Shown in pieces: positions 14,292 to 22,112 of a stretch of 22,920 nt of DNA; position 1 is the stretch's first letter, and each line of letters opens with the position of its first letter. The DNA comes from Lewinellaceae bacterium (GTDB lineage: Bacteria; Bacteroidota; Bacteroidia; Chitinophagales; Saprospiraceae), in assembly GCA_016711435.1 (NCBI GenBank), contig JADJSY010000060.1:1-22920 (forward strand), read 5' to 3'. The translations under genes were made by a program, and so were the position numbers. The notes under the pieces are model-generated. The model made no database searches, had not been told where the DNA came from, and saw only the letters and a program-made list of their open reading frames with translations.

Positions 14292-15944
14292 GTGTCATTT
14301 ATTATCAAGTGCCTTGATTGCGGGCACAATGCCCCGTATTACCCAACATCATCCACGTGCCCAAAGTGTGGGAGTCAATGGCGTGAGGCGGAGTACGATT
14401 ACGAACGAATCGGAAAAAGCCTGCCAGCCCTGCTGGCAACAAGGCCGGCAGGACTTTGGCGATATCGAGAGTTGCTGCCAGTTCGAAACCCGAACATCAG
14501 TCTGTCGCTGGGCGAAGGAAGCACGCCGCTTATCCGCGCCGGTAATCTTGGCATGATGCTGGGATGCCCCAATATTTACATCAAAGATGAAAGACAGGGG
14601 CCGACATCCTCCTTCAAGGATCGACAAGCCGCAGTCACCATCGCCGCGCTGAAGGAAGCAGGCATTACCGAAATGGTGGCTGCCTCCACGGGTAATGTTG
14701 CAATCTCTTATTCAGCGTACGCCTCGCGTGCGGGGATGAAGTTATGGGCGTTCGTAACAAGCCTTGTGCCTGCTGTAAAAATGCGTGAGATCGCGTTATA
14801 TGGAAGTCAGGTGATCAAGATCACCGGATCATACGATCAATGCAAGCAGGTGGCATCTGAATTTGCCCGCCAGCGGCACTTGTATCAGGATATGGGCGCG
14901 CGCACCATCACTTCCATCGAAGCGATGAAGACGATTGCATTTGAGATCGCAGAACAACTTACTGCGGTTCAAGGCCCTGGTGAAAATACCGCATGGCAAA
15001 CGCCAGATTGGTACGTGCAGGCGATCAGTGGCGGAATGGGTCCATTGGGCGTGTATAAGGGCTTCCGTGAAATGAAGCAAATGGGATGGGTGGACCGCAT
15101 TCCATCCTTTGCGCCCATTCAAGCGGAAGGCTGTGCTCCAATGGTAAACAGCTGGAAAAAGGGATTGGACAAAGCCGAACCGGTAAAAAACCCCAAGACA
15201 CGCATCGAAACTCTTGCAACCGGAGACCCCGGGCGCTCCTACGAATTTCTGCGTGATTATGTGAACAGTACAAATGGAGCGTTTGAAAGTGTAAGCGATG
15301 AAGAGGCATTTCGCGCCATGCATGTTCTCGCAAAAATGGAAGGCATTTCAGCCGAACCAGCTGCCGCAGTTGCCTTTGCGGGTTTATTCAAACTCATTCG
15401 CGCAGGAGTCATAAAACCCAGCGATACCGTTGTTGTAAATTGCACCGGTCACACCATGCCCGCGGAACCAAGCATCCTCGGAGATAACTGGTCACGCGAC
15501 ATCAAGTTCCCGACCTTTGAAGAAACCCCGCAGGAAGGGCTGCTCTCCGCACTCACTCAGGTTGCTCCCGAACGCTTCCCCAAGATAGTCATTGTGGAAG
15601 ATACTGCAGAGGCGCGCCGCCTCATCCGCCGCATTCTGCAATCGCAGGGGAATTTCACCATCGTGGAAGCAACCAACGGACGCGAAGGCCTCGAGATCAT
15701 CCAGAAAGAACTGCCTGACCTCATCATCCTGGATCTGATGATGCCGGAAATGGACGGCTTCACGGTCATCGAATCGCTGAGAGCAAACCCGGAAACAGCT
15801 GTCATTCCTGTCATTGTTGCGACGGCAAAAGAACTAACCCCAGATGAAAAAAGCAGGCTTAGCGGGCAGATACAATCCCTCATGCAAAAAGGTGATTTCC
15901 TCAACGATGAATTTCTGGAAGAAGTAAAGTCATTAATAAAATAA
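14292..15944 (+). CDS. Threonine synthase-like PLP enzyme fused to a response-regulator receiver domain
   Basis: Residues 1-30 form a zinc ribbon (C7, C10, C23, C26), as in many class I threonine synthases. Residues 70-395 are a fold-type II PLP enzyme. The PLP lysine is K109 in PTSSFKDRQ; STGN (132-135) contacts the substrate; the glycine loop SGGMGPLG (246-253) should hold the PLP phosphate; CTGH (384-387) is near the end. The closest assignment is threonine synthase (O-phosphohomoserine to threonine plus phosphate), but PTSSFKDR for PTGSFKDR and TGHTMP for TGHGLK leave the substrate open. After a linker, residues 430-550 are a complete receiver: E436/D437, phospho-Asp D481 in DLMMPEMDG, T511, and K533-G instead of K-P. 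The usual enzyme lacks this domain. The gene follows the hybrid kinase by 18 nt, so phosphorylation by that kinase is likely (inference). The frame is continuous through the junction. Confidence 0.88.
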   Translation: MSFIIKCLDCGHNAPYYPTSSTCPKCGSQWREAEYDYERIGKSLPALLATRPAGLWRYRELLPVRNPNISLSLGEGSTPLIRAGNLGMMLGCPNIYIKDERQGPTSSFKDRQAAVTIAALKEAGITEMVAASTGNVAISYSAYASRAGMKLWAFVTSLVPAVKMREIALYGSQVIKITGSYDQCKQVASEFARQRHLYQDMGARTITSIEAMKTIAFEIAEQLTAVQGPGENTAWQTPDWYVQAISGGMGPLGVYKGFREMKQMGWVDRIPSFAPIQAEGCAPMVNSWKKGLDKAEPVKNPKTRIETLATGDPGRSYEFLRDYVNSTNGAFESVSDEEAFRAMHVLAKMEGISAEPAAAVAFAGLFKLIRAGVIKPSDTVVVNCTGHTMPAEPSILGDNWSRDIKFPTFEETPQEGLLSALTQVAPERFPKIVIVEDTAEARRLIRRILQSQGNFTIVEATNGREGLEIIQKELPDLIILDLMMPEMDGFTVIESLRANPETAVIPVIVATAKELTPDEKSRLSGQIQSLMQKGDFLNDEFLEEVKSLIK

Positions 15945-15984
15945 CGGTCTTCCTCCAGATATAAAACCATAAAGGCTGGCGTTC

Positions 15985-16932
15985 TTGCCAAAAAAACAAA
16001 CAGCCGGGATCATAGCGGCATTTAGTTCAGCAGTATTCCTTGGGTTTGCCCCTGTTTTCGGAAAACTCGCCATTACCGAAGGTTTTACGCCCTTTGCGGT
16101 AGTGGCCTTACGCACCGGCTTTGCAGCAACCATCCTCTTTATCGTTATCGTACTTTTCTATCGTCAATACCTATATATTTTTCCGGTGGGCTTGGTGGGA
16201 TGTATGTTTGCAGGCGCCATCAATGGACTAGGCTCTCTACTTTATTACCTGGCTCTCCAAAGGTTGGACGCGAGCCTGGGGCAATTGCTTTATTCGCTCT
16301 ATCCATTCTTCGTTGCGCTATGGCTGGCCCTCGACCACCAACCCCCAAGCCGCCTGACCTTTTTCCGCATCGCCCTTGCAACCATCGCCGTGTTGTTGCT
16401 CACCAGCGTACCGGGGCGGACTGTTGATGCAACAGGCGTAATCATGATGATCGGCGCTGCGGTGCTATACGCCATGCACCTGCCCATCAATCAACGTGTT
16501 CTTTACGAAGTCCCTGCTCCAACCGTTGCACTTTATACATTGCTTGCAATGAGCGCAGTGGTCATCCCTGCATATTTTATATTTGACCGCACCTGGCCTG
16601 CTGCAAACATCCCCTGGCTGCCAGTCGCCGGACTAACCTTTGTGACCGTCTTTTCACGGATCGCCCTTTTCCTTGGCGTGAAAAAGATCGGCGGAATGCA
16701 AACCGCGTTATTGGGACTGGCTGAACTTTTGATCGCCATCCTGTTTAGCAACATTTTACTTGGCGAAAACCTTTCCCTGCTCCAATGGATGGGTGCGCTC
16801 GGACTCGGCGTGAGCCTGATCCTGGTTATGTATGAGCAGAATCCGCCGCCGACGCATAGCGGCAGAACCGGCTGGCTCTCATGGATTCGCGCACCGGGTC
16901 TGCCAAAGGATATTTTCGGGCCGTATGAATAA
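15985..16932 (+). CDS. DMT-superfamily (EamA) transporter, ten transmembrane helices
   Basis: The 315-residue protein starts at TTG 15985, preceded by AAAGG at 15971-15975; no better ATG fits before the first helix. It shows ten hydrophobic segments arranged as two EamA repeats. The first begins at AGIIAAFSSAVFLGFAPVFGK and the second at TGVIMMIGAAVLYAMHLPIN. Each repeat ends in a typical helix of the family, for example LLGENLSLLQWMGALGLGVSLILV. A cytoplasmic tail of about 35 residues follows. Family members are mostly exporters of amino acids or small metabolites; the E. coli threonine/homoserine exporter RhtA belongs to this superfamily. The position 40 nt after a threonine synthase-like enzyme hints at threonine or a related compound, but the substrate is not determinable from sequence alone. 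It is the last gene of the run, just before a strong terminator. Confidence 0.85.
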   Translation: MPKKQTAGIIAAFSSAVFLGFAPVFGKLAITEGFTPFAVVALRTGFAATILFIVIVLFYRQYLYIFPVGLVGCMFAGAINGLGSLLYYLALQRLDASLGQLLYSLYPFFVALWLALDHQPPSRLTFFRIALATIAVLLLTSVPGRTVDATGVIMMIGAAVLYAMHLPINQRVLYEVPAPTVALYTLLAMSAVVIPAYFIFDRTWPAANIPWLPVAGLTFVTVFSRIALFLGVKKIGGMQTALLGLAELLIAILFSNILLGENLSLLQWMGALGLGVSLILVMYEQNPPPTHSGRTGWLSWIRAPGLPKDIFGPYE

Positions 16933-16959
16933 AAAAGACCACGCAGCGTGGTCTTTTTA
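16931..16959. terminator. Bidirectional intrinsic terminator between convergent operons
   Basis: A hairpin with stem GACCACG/CGTGGTC (loop CAG) at 16937-16953 is flanked by an A-run on the left and a T-run on the right that pair with each other. This gives U-tracts in both orientations. It lies between the stop of the transporter (16932) and the stop of the convergent response regulator (16967), so it can end both transcripts. Confidence 0.9.
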
Positions 16960-16966
16960 TTGGAAT

Positions 16967-17698
16967 TTATTTCTCGCCTTCATACAAGTACCCAGTCCCG
17001 CGTACGCTGACGACCTGCTCGGAGAGGGAGGGGAATTGATCCAACTTATGCCGTAAACGGCTGACGAGCGGACGCAGAATCTCAGGCGCTTCCCGTTGGG
17101 AGGTGTCGTACCCTTGAACGAGCAGCACCAATTCACGGTGGGAAAAGACCTTGCCTTTATTTTCCATTAAGATCCGCAACAACCTGCCTTCCGCAGGGGT
17201 AAGGTGCTCGACCTTGCTTTTGAACTTTATCTGACGGCGGGAAAGGTCAACGGTGGTACCGTCTTTGAGGTTGAAAATTTCCTGACCGGTATCTGAATCC
17301 ATGGGGGAGATATTGTTCATGCGCGATTTGGCTGAACGACGGGAGATGCCCTTCTTCACCGTTGCGAGAATTTGCGCAGGAGAGGCAGGCTTCAAAAGAT
17401 AGTCATGAATGCGCAGGCGCAGGGCTTGAATGGCTGTTTCAGTGGAACCGTATGCGGTTAATAGAATCACTTCGGTTTCGGGCGATACCTGATTCACCAC
17501 TTGAACAACTTCGAGGCCATCCATGCCGGGCATTCTCAAATCTACGATCATCAGATCTACATTGTGAGTACGGACATGTTCAACTGCTGCTTGCCCATTG
17601 GGCGCAGAGGCGACGGTGTAGCCTTCCAGCTTTAGAATGTCGGTGAGGGACTGCCTTGCGACAGGCTCATCATCTACAACCAGAATATTTGATTTCAT
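16967..17698 (-). CDS. OmpR/PhoB-type response regulator (receiver plus winged-helix DNA-binding domain)
   Basis: The start at 17698 is preferred over a longer frame (to 17734) because an AGGAGGA site sits directly upstream and the protein then begins MKSNILVVDDEP. Receiver 1-120 has D9/D10, phospho-Asp D53 (VDLRMPGMDG), T81 and K103-P. A linker leads to a Trans_reg_C winged helix (about 150-243) with LTPAEGRLLRILMENKGKVFSHREL, the recognition-helix region LRPLVSRLRHKLDQF, and the final RGTGYLYEGEK hairpin. It is the only DNA-binding regulator in the window and should act on promoters as a phosphorylated dimer. It lies 2 nt after the stop of the receiver-kinase gene, so the two are co-translated and probably a cognate pair. 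Its target genes are not visible. Confidence 0.92.
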   Translation of the reverse strand: MKSNILVVDDEPVARQSLTDILKLEGYTVASAPNGQAAVEHVRTHNVDLMIVDLRMPGMDGLEVVQVVNQVSPETEVILLTAYGSTETAIQALRLRIHDYLLKPASPAQILATVKKGISRRSAKSRMNNISPMDSDTGQEIFNLKDGTTVDLSRRQIKFKSKVEHLTPAEGRLLRILMENKGKVFSHRELVLLVQGYDTSQREAPEILRPLVSRLRHKLDQFPSLSEQVVSVRGTGYLYEGEK

Positions 17699-17700
17699 TG

Positions 17701-19275
17701 TTATCCTCCTGTAGGTAAAAATATCCGGAAGCATGCGCCGGGGCTGCGCTCAGGCAGCAACTCCAGTATGCCTCCGTGTGCGGTGATTATATTGTAACTC
17801 ACAGTTAATCCTAATCCAGTACCTCCATCTTTAGTACTAAAAAATGGCTCGAAGATATTGGCCTGCTTTTCCTTGGGAATGCCTTTTCCATTGTCCTGAA
17901 ATAACATTTCAACGCCTTCATTCGATGTACGCGCTGAGATATGCAACTGCCCTCCTTCGGGCATGGCATCTGCTGCGTTAAGGATGAGGTTGATAAATAC
18001 CTGCTGCATCTGGCTGCCAACTGCATTAATGGTTGGCGTTTGCACGGGAAAATCCACCAGAACATTCACCTTTGATTCGTTGAGCTGTTTAGACATGAGC
18101 GCAATAATGTATTGCAGCATTTCGGCGAGGTCTACCGTTTCGAGAGCGCTTGCACCGGGGCGGTAAAAATCCAACATGCGGCGGACGGTGAGCATGAGCC
18201 GTTCCAGTTCGGTACGGGCAAGATCGAAGTATTCTTTACGTTTTTCCTCGGGCAGGTCTTCACGCCCGGCGAGATGCAGGCAGTTTTGGACAGCCTGCAA
18301 AGGGTTGTTAACTTCGTGAGCGATGGAGGCACTGAGGCGTCCCGCAGCAGCCATCTTTTCGGCTTGCAACAAAGCCTTCTGAGACTCTTCCACTTTGCGG
18401 ACGTAATCCAATTGCTCGGCATATAGGCGGGCATTCTCCAGTGCAGCAATGGATTGACGTGCAAGAATTTGGAACATTTCAAGGTCTGATTCGCGGAATG
18501 GCGGTTCACCTACGGCTCTTGCAGCAAATAGGACCATGCGCAGGTTCGGGCGAATGACCGGCGTCAGAATAACGGCACCAAGCCCGAGCGTGGAAAGATG
18601 CGATCTCAAGGCGGCGTTACCCGGCCCATCGGCATTAATCATCAAAGGCGTAGAGGATTCGCCCAACTGAGAAATCATATCCACATGATTTTTGGAGGAG
18701 GTAAATCCGCGCGAGACGAGCAAGGAATATGTTTTGGCGTCAACGTCCTGCTGGTAACACGCGGCTTGCGCGCATTGAATATGGCCGCAAATGGCGCTGA
18801 CGATGAGGTCTAGCAGGGGCTCGCGGCGGGTTTCGGAAAGCAGCGCTTCGGTGACAGAAAAGAGCGGGCGCAGCGCCTGTGTGCGTGCGGCATCTCGTTT
18901 GGTTTGGCTGTCAGCAAGGGCAAGTTTGACGGCTTCGATCAGTTCGTTGCCCTGGCTGAACGGCTTCATAATGAGACCATCAACACCTTGGCGGAGTGCG
19001 CGAATAGCAGTTTCGACAGTGCCGTGTCCTGTCATGATAAGTACGGCGGCATCGGGCTGGAGACGCTGGGCGTGTTGGATGACTTCGAAGCCATCCACTT
19101 CGGGCATACGAATATCAACCAGAAGGAGGTTGATCTTATTCTCCTTCAAATATTCAATAGCTTTGCGCGGATTGGTTTCGGTAATGACTTTATAACCAGC
19201 GCGGGTGAGCAGGCGGTTGCATAACAAGGCAATGCCGGGTTCATCATCAACGACATATACAAAAGGATTTTCCAT
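17701..19275 (-). CDS. Receiver-GAF-histidine kinase (N-terminal REC, NtrB-like kinase core)
   Basis: The 524-residue soluble protein starts at ATG 19275 behind GTGGAG. An N-terminal receiver (1-118) has D10/D11, phospho-Asp D54 (LLVDIRMPEVDG), T82 and K104-P. A GAF domain follows (about 135-285). A coiled linker carries into HisKA with phosphoacceptor H320 (SIAHEVNNPLQAV). HATPase_c has N433 (LILNAADAM), D461-NGKG, FEPFF (475-479) and GGTGLGL. The HEVNNPL motif is that of the NtrB/HisKA group, whose members often act as kinase and phosphatase. A receiver in front of the kinase core suggests that another kinase controls it, and the larger kinase encoded just upstream is the likely donor. The gene is followed at once by the OmpR-type regulator, its probable target (inference). 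Confidence 0.92.
   Translation of the reverse strand: MENPFVYVVDDEPGIALLCNRLLTRAGYKVITETNPRKAIEYLKENKINLLLVDIRMPEVDGFEVIQHAQRLQPDAAVLIMTGHGTVETAIRALRQGVDGLIMKPFSQGNELIEAVKLALADSQTKRDAARTQALRPLFSVTEALLSETRREPLLDLIVSAICGHIQCAQAACYQQDVDAKTYSLLVSRGFTSSKNHVDMISQLGESSTPLMINADGPGNAALRSHLSTLGLGAVILTPVIRPNLRMVLFAARAVGEPPFRESDLEMFQILARQSIAALENARLYAEQLDYVRKVEESQKALLQAEKMAAAGRLSASIAHEVNNPLQAVQNCLHLAGREDLPEEKRKEYFDLARTELERLMLTVRRMLDFYRPGASALETVDLAEMLQYIIALMSKQLNESKVNVLVDFPVQTPTINAVGSQMQQVFINLILNAADAMPEGGQLHISARTSNEGVEMLFQDNGKGIPKEKQANIFEPFFSTKDGGTGLGLTVSYNIITAHGGILELLPERSPGACFRIFLPTGG
17704..17710 (-). promoter_or_regulatory. Strong ribosome binding site fixing the response-regulator start
   Basis: On the minus strand AGGAGGA overlaps the last codons of the upstream kinase (stop at 17701-17703) and precedes ATG 17698 at good spacing. 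It argues for translational coupling. Confidence 0.8.
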
Positions 19276-19349
19276 GCTAAAAATGTCTCCACGAATTCGA
19301 GAAAATTTCGTGCATTAGTTTCTTTTTTTGTGGTTCAAGAATACAGTCA

Positions 19350-21947
19350 CTACAACGGCAGCCAGACATCGAATGTGGAGCCATACCCTGGCTTGCTTGA
19401 TATTTCTATCGAGCCGCCATGGTCGGTGACAATGCCATAGGTAACAGAAAGCCCAAGGCCCGTGCCGCCGCGATCTCCCTTGGTGGTGAAGAACGGTTCA
19501 AAGATACGGGTCTGGTCTTCTGATGAGATGCCCGTGCCGCTGTCTTTGACGCTCATGATGAGCCAGTCACGCGCCTCACGCCTTGCCGGATAGGTGGCAA
19601 CTTTTAATTCACCACCGTTCTTCATGGCTTGTAATGCGTTATGGATCAAATTGAGCAGAACTTGTTTCATTTGATTTGTGTCAATTGAGACCCAGGGCAG
19701 GTTGTCATCAAGTTCAAGATTGAGGATGACTTCGTTGGTGAGGATGAGATGGCGGGTCAACGCGATGACATCGTTGACGACTTCATTCAGATCGGCGCGG
19801 GCGCGGGTGCGTTCTCCCTGACGGGAGAAATCTAACAGGCGGCGGACTACTCCGCTGGCACGGCGCGCTTCCTTCAACACCATTTCCAACTCGGTGCGGT
19901 GCGGAGAGTCCTCGGGTAGTTCGTCGAGCACGATCTCGGAGAAACCGGTGACGGTGGTGAGCGGGTTGTTCAATTCGTGCGCGATACCAGCGGCCATTTC
20001 ACCAACCGCAGCAAGTTTGGCGGCTTGCAGCAATCTATTTTCCGCGGACTGTTGCGCTTCCATACGGGCATTCAATTCGATCTCTGCGGAGCGCAGTTGA
20101 CGGACAGTCTCTTGTAATTTTTGATATTGGTTGGCGCTTGAAACCACAGATGCAAGAATACCAGCCAATGACTCCATAGCGATGAGGTCGTTGTGAGAAA
20201 ATGCGTTTTGCTCCCTGCTTTCCACATCGATTATTCCCAGAATAGTTTCACCGTCTTTCAAGGCAACGCAAAGCTCGGAGCGCGCCTCCCAACCTTTGAT
20301 GGCCCGATAGAGCTTATCCTGGGTTGTGTCATTAATGAGAATGCTTTCGCCTGTATTCACGACTCGGCCTGTGACGCCATCTGCCTTGATGAACTCATTC
20401 CCCGCAAGGGCTGTTTTCAGGGTTTGGGCGTGAGAGCCGCCAATGCCCTGAATGGCAAATCTTTGCTGGTCATCCAGAAGCATGATGACAGCCAACTCAT
20501 ATTTAAAATACTGTGCAACAAGCTCGGCGGTAATTGCGGCAACTTCCATTTTATCGTTCAGACCGATGACCTGCTGCACCACTTCGTGAATGAGGCCAAG
20601 GCTACGCGCCCTGCCTTCCGCTTCTTCGCGCAGACGGGTGTATTCGATGAGTCCAGCGAGATGGCTGGCGATGACGACCATGAGATGCTCGTCGTATTGA
20701 CTGAACGATTCGGCGTATAAATTTTCAATAACAAGTACGCCGGTGGGCTGTCCGCGGTATTTGAGCGGAACAACCAATTCGGAGCGCGCACCTTTGTGGA
20801 TGCCGATAAATCCCTCGCGGGTGGTTTCCGCAATCCTGCGGACGCGTCCCTCTTTGAGTATGGCTTCCATGGAATGTCCGGAGAGTGAAACGCTGATGAC
20901 ATTCAACTTGCCCTCGAACATGCGATAGTCTCGCAGAACACGCCCATCACTGGAGCGTAGGAAAAGCGCGATCAATTCGGTATTGAAGGCGCGGGTGAGC
21001 AGACCGAACATGCGCCGTGCGATCTGATCCAAATTTTGGGCGGAGGAGACGGTGAGTACAAAGTCGTTGAGCAAACCAAGCCGCCGCAGATGGGAAGCCA
21101 TTTCTGAAAACGTGACAACCACTTCGACGGACTGTGGGACGCGTGCTGCCAATTCACGCAACTGCCCACGTTCTGATTGATCAAATTCCTTGTGACGCCA
21201 CATGGAGATGACACCGATCAACCGATGACCAATAACCAACGGCAAACAAACCCAAACATTGGTGCCGGATTTTAACGAGCCATAGGGCAGATTATCCCAA
21301 GTGGGTTGCCCGCGAATTATGAGCACATCAGACAAAGACCGGTTCACACGACGGAGAAGAGGATTCTCGTCTATAAGCATGGACACGCCTTTGGCTTTTG
21401 GCGAGTTCCACTCAGCTTGAATATCCAGTGATTCGCCGCGTCGGATAGCCAGCCACGCTCCCTGACACGGGACAGCCTGTACGAAAGCGCCTAGTACCTT
21501 TTCGAGGGCAAGCGGCAGATCGAAAGCCAGACCAGTTTGCAGGTCCGGCAGGAACGATTGACTGGGTGAATTGGAACGCCCCGAGACGAGCGAGGCAATC
21601 AACTTCCATATCTTCTGCCCCGTAGCGGACAATTCATCCGAACCTACAAGGACAGACTGCGATGTGCCGCTAATGGGGAACGCGTAAATGCGAGTTGTAT
21701 TTAGTTTACTGTCGTCTGGTGTGGATGTAAAACGGGAATAGCCCCCGCTCAAAGCGCCGCACAGCCAGGCATCAACGCTGGGAACGGCAAGCATATCGAT
21801 TAGCTCATTTTGCGCAGCCTTACTGAGGTGATAGACTGACCGAAGCAGCCACGCCCCTCCCACCCGCTCTGCCAGAACCGCCCACATGGCCTCGGAGAGT
21901 TGCGCCGCATCTTTGAGTTGAGTTTCAACGCTGTTATCAGTTTGCAT
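19350..21947 (-). CDS. Soluble multi-GAF histidine kinase (NtrB-like core)
   Basis: The 865-residue protein has no membrane helix. An unrecognised N-terminal region (about 20-125) ends like a degenerate GAF (VLVGSDELSATGQKIWKLIASL). GAF domains follow at about 140-285, 295-440 and 450-605. The second carries SELVVPLKYRGQPTGVLVIEN and the third SELCVALKDGETILGIIDVES. After a coiled coil (about 605-640) comes HisKA with H657 (GIAHELNNPLTTV). HATPase_c has N770 (LLNLIHNALQAM), D802-SGTG, FEPFF (816-820) and GGTGLGL. The first codon ATG at 21947 has no clear ribosome site. It lacks a receiver and DNA-binding domain; the receiver-kinase 74 nt downstream is the nearest acceptor. Its cytosolic ligand is unknown; GAF domains bind small molecules such as cyclic nucleotides, but no diagnostic pocket residues were recognised. 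Confidence 0.9.
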   Translation of the reverse strand: MQTDNSVETQLKDAAQLSEAMWAVLAERVGGAWLLRSVYHLSKAAQNELIDMLAVPSVDAWLCGALSGGYSRFTSTPDDSKLNTTRIYAFPISGTSQSVLVGSDELSATGQKIWKLIASLVSGRSNSPSQSFLPDLQTGLAFDLPLALEKVLGAFVQAVPCQGAWLAIRRGESLDIQAEWNSPKAKGVSMLIDENPLLRRVNRSLSDVLIIRGQPTWDNLPYGSLKSGTNVWVCLPLVIGHRLIGVISMWRHKEFDQSERGQLRELAARVPQSVEVVVTFSEMASHLRRLGLLNDFVLTVSSAQNLDQIARRMFGLLTRAFNTELIALFLRSSDGRVLRDYRMFEGKLNVISVSLSGHSMEAILKEGRVRRIAETTREGFIGIHKGARSELVVPLKYRGQPTGVLVIENLYAESFSQYDEHLMVVIASHLAGLIEYTRLREEAEGRARSLGLIHEVVQQVIGLNDKMEVAAITAELVAQYFKYELAVIMLLDDQQRFAIQGIGGSHAQTLKTALAGNEFIKADGVTGRVVNTGESILINDTTQDKLYRAIKGWEARSELCVALKDGETILGIIDVESREQNAFSHNDLIAMESLAGILASVVSSANQYQKLQETVRQLRSAEIELNARMEAQQSAENRLLQAAKLAAVGEMAAGIAHELNNPLTTVTGFSEIVLDELPEDSPHRTELEMVLKEARRASGVVRRLLDFSRQGERTRARADLNEVVNDVIALTRHLILTNEVILNLELDDNLPWVSIDTNQMKQVLLNLIHNALQAMKNGGELKVATYPARREARDWLIMSVKDSGTGISSEDQTRIFEPFFTTKGDRGGTGLGLSVTYGIVTDHGGSIEISSKPGYGSTFDVWLPL

Positions 21948-21958
21948 GAATTTTGTAA

Positions 21959-21964
21959 ATTATA
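21959..21964 (-). promoter_or_regulatory. Possible -10 element (TATAAT) for the minus-strand kinase operon
   Basis: On the minus strand TATAAT ends 11 nt before the kinase ATG. No convincing TTGACA is found 16-18 nt further upstream. If used, transcription would start about 5 nt before the ATG, giving a nearly leaderless mRNA; this would fit the lack of a Shine-Dalgarno sequence. Confidence 0.35.
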
Positions 21965-21974
21965 ACCCCACCCT

Positions 21975-22052
21975 TAAGACCGATTGGCGCACGGATAAGG
22001 TTAAGTTTTTTAAAACATCTTTACGCCTTTGCGTCTTGGCGTTAAGGTCTTA
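21975..22052. repeat. Possible intergenic repeat element with short inverted ends
   Basis: The 165-nt gap between two minus-strand genes holds TAAGACC (21975-21981) and its inverse GGTCTTA (22046-22052). Between them lies a smaller hairpin around ACGCC-tttgcgtctt-GGCGT (22023-22042). The phrase ctttgcgtcttggcgtt resembles dispersed intergenic repeats seen in many environmental bacterial genomes. Only one copy is in this window, so repeat status is unproven. Confidence 0.3.
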
Positions 22053-22112
22053 GACTCTTTGCCTTCGACTCGATTTTAGATTTGGAATTACTATTTTTTG
22101 TACTTCCAATTG

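Noticed and set aside
15400..15600. The enzyme-receiver fusion as an assembly or frameshift artefact
   Set aside because: The frame is continuous without a stop or homopolymer break at the junction, and the linker has a normal length and composition. Read support was not available, so this remains a residual possibility.
17699..17734. Longer start for the response regulator (adding MLPDIFTYRRIT)
   Set aside because: The extension overlaps the kinase coding end, has no ribosome site, and the AGGAGGA site points to the ATG at 17698, where the receiver fold begins.
19276..19349. Terminator between the two minus-strand kinase genes
   Set aside because: A six-base stem (CACGAA/TTCGTG) with an 11-base loop is present, but it is AT-rich, weak and lacks a following U-tract; the genes are probably co-transcribed.
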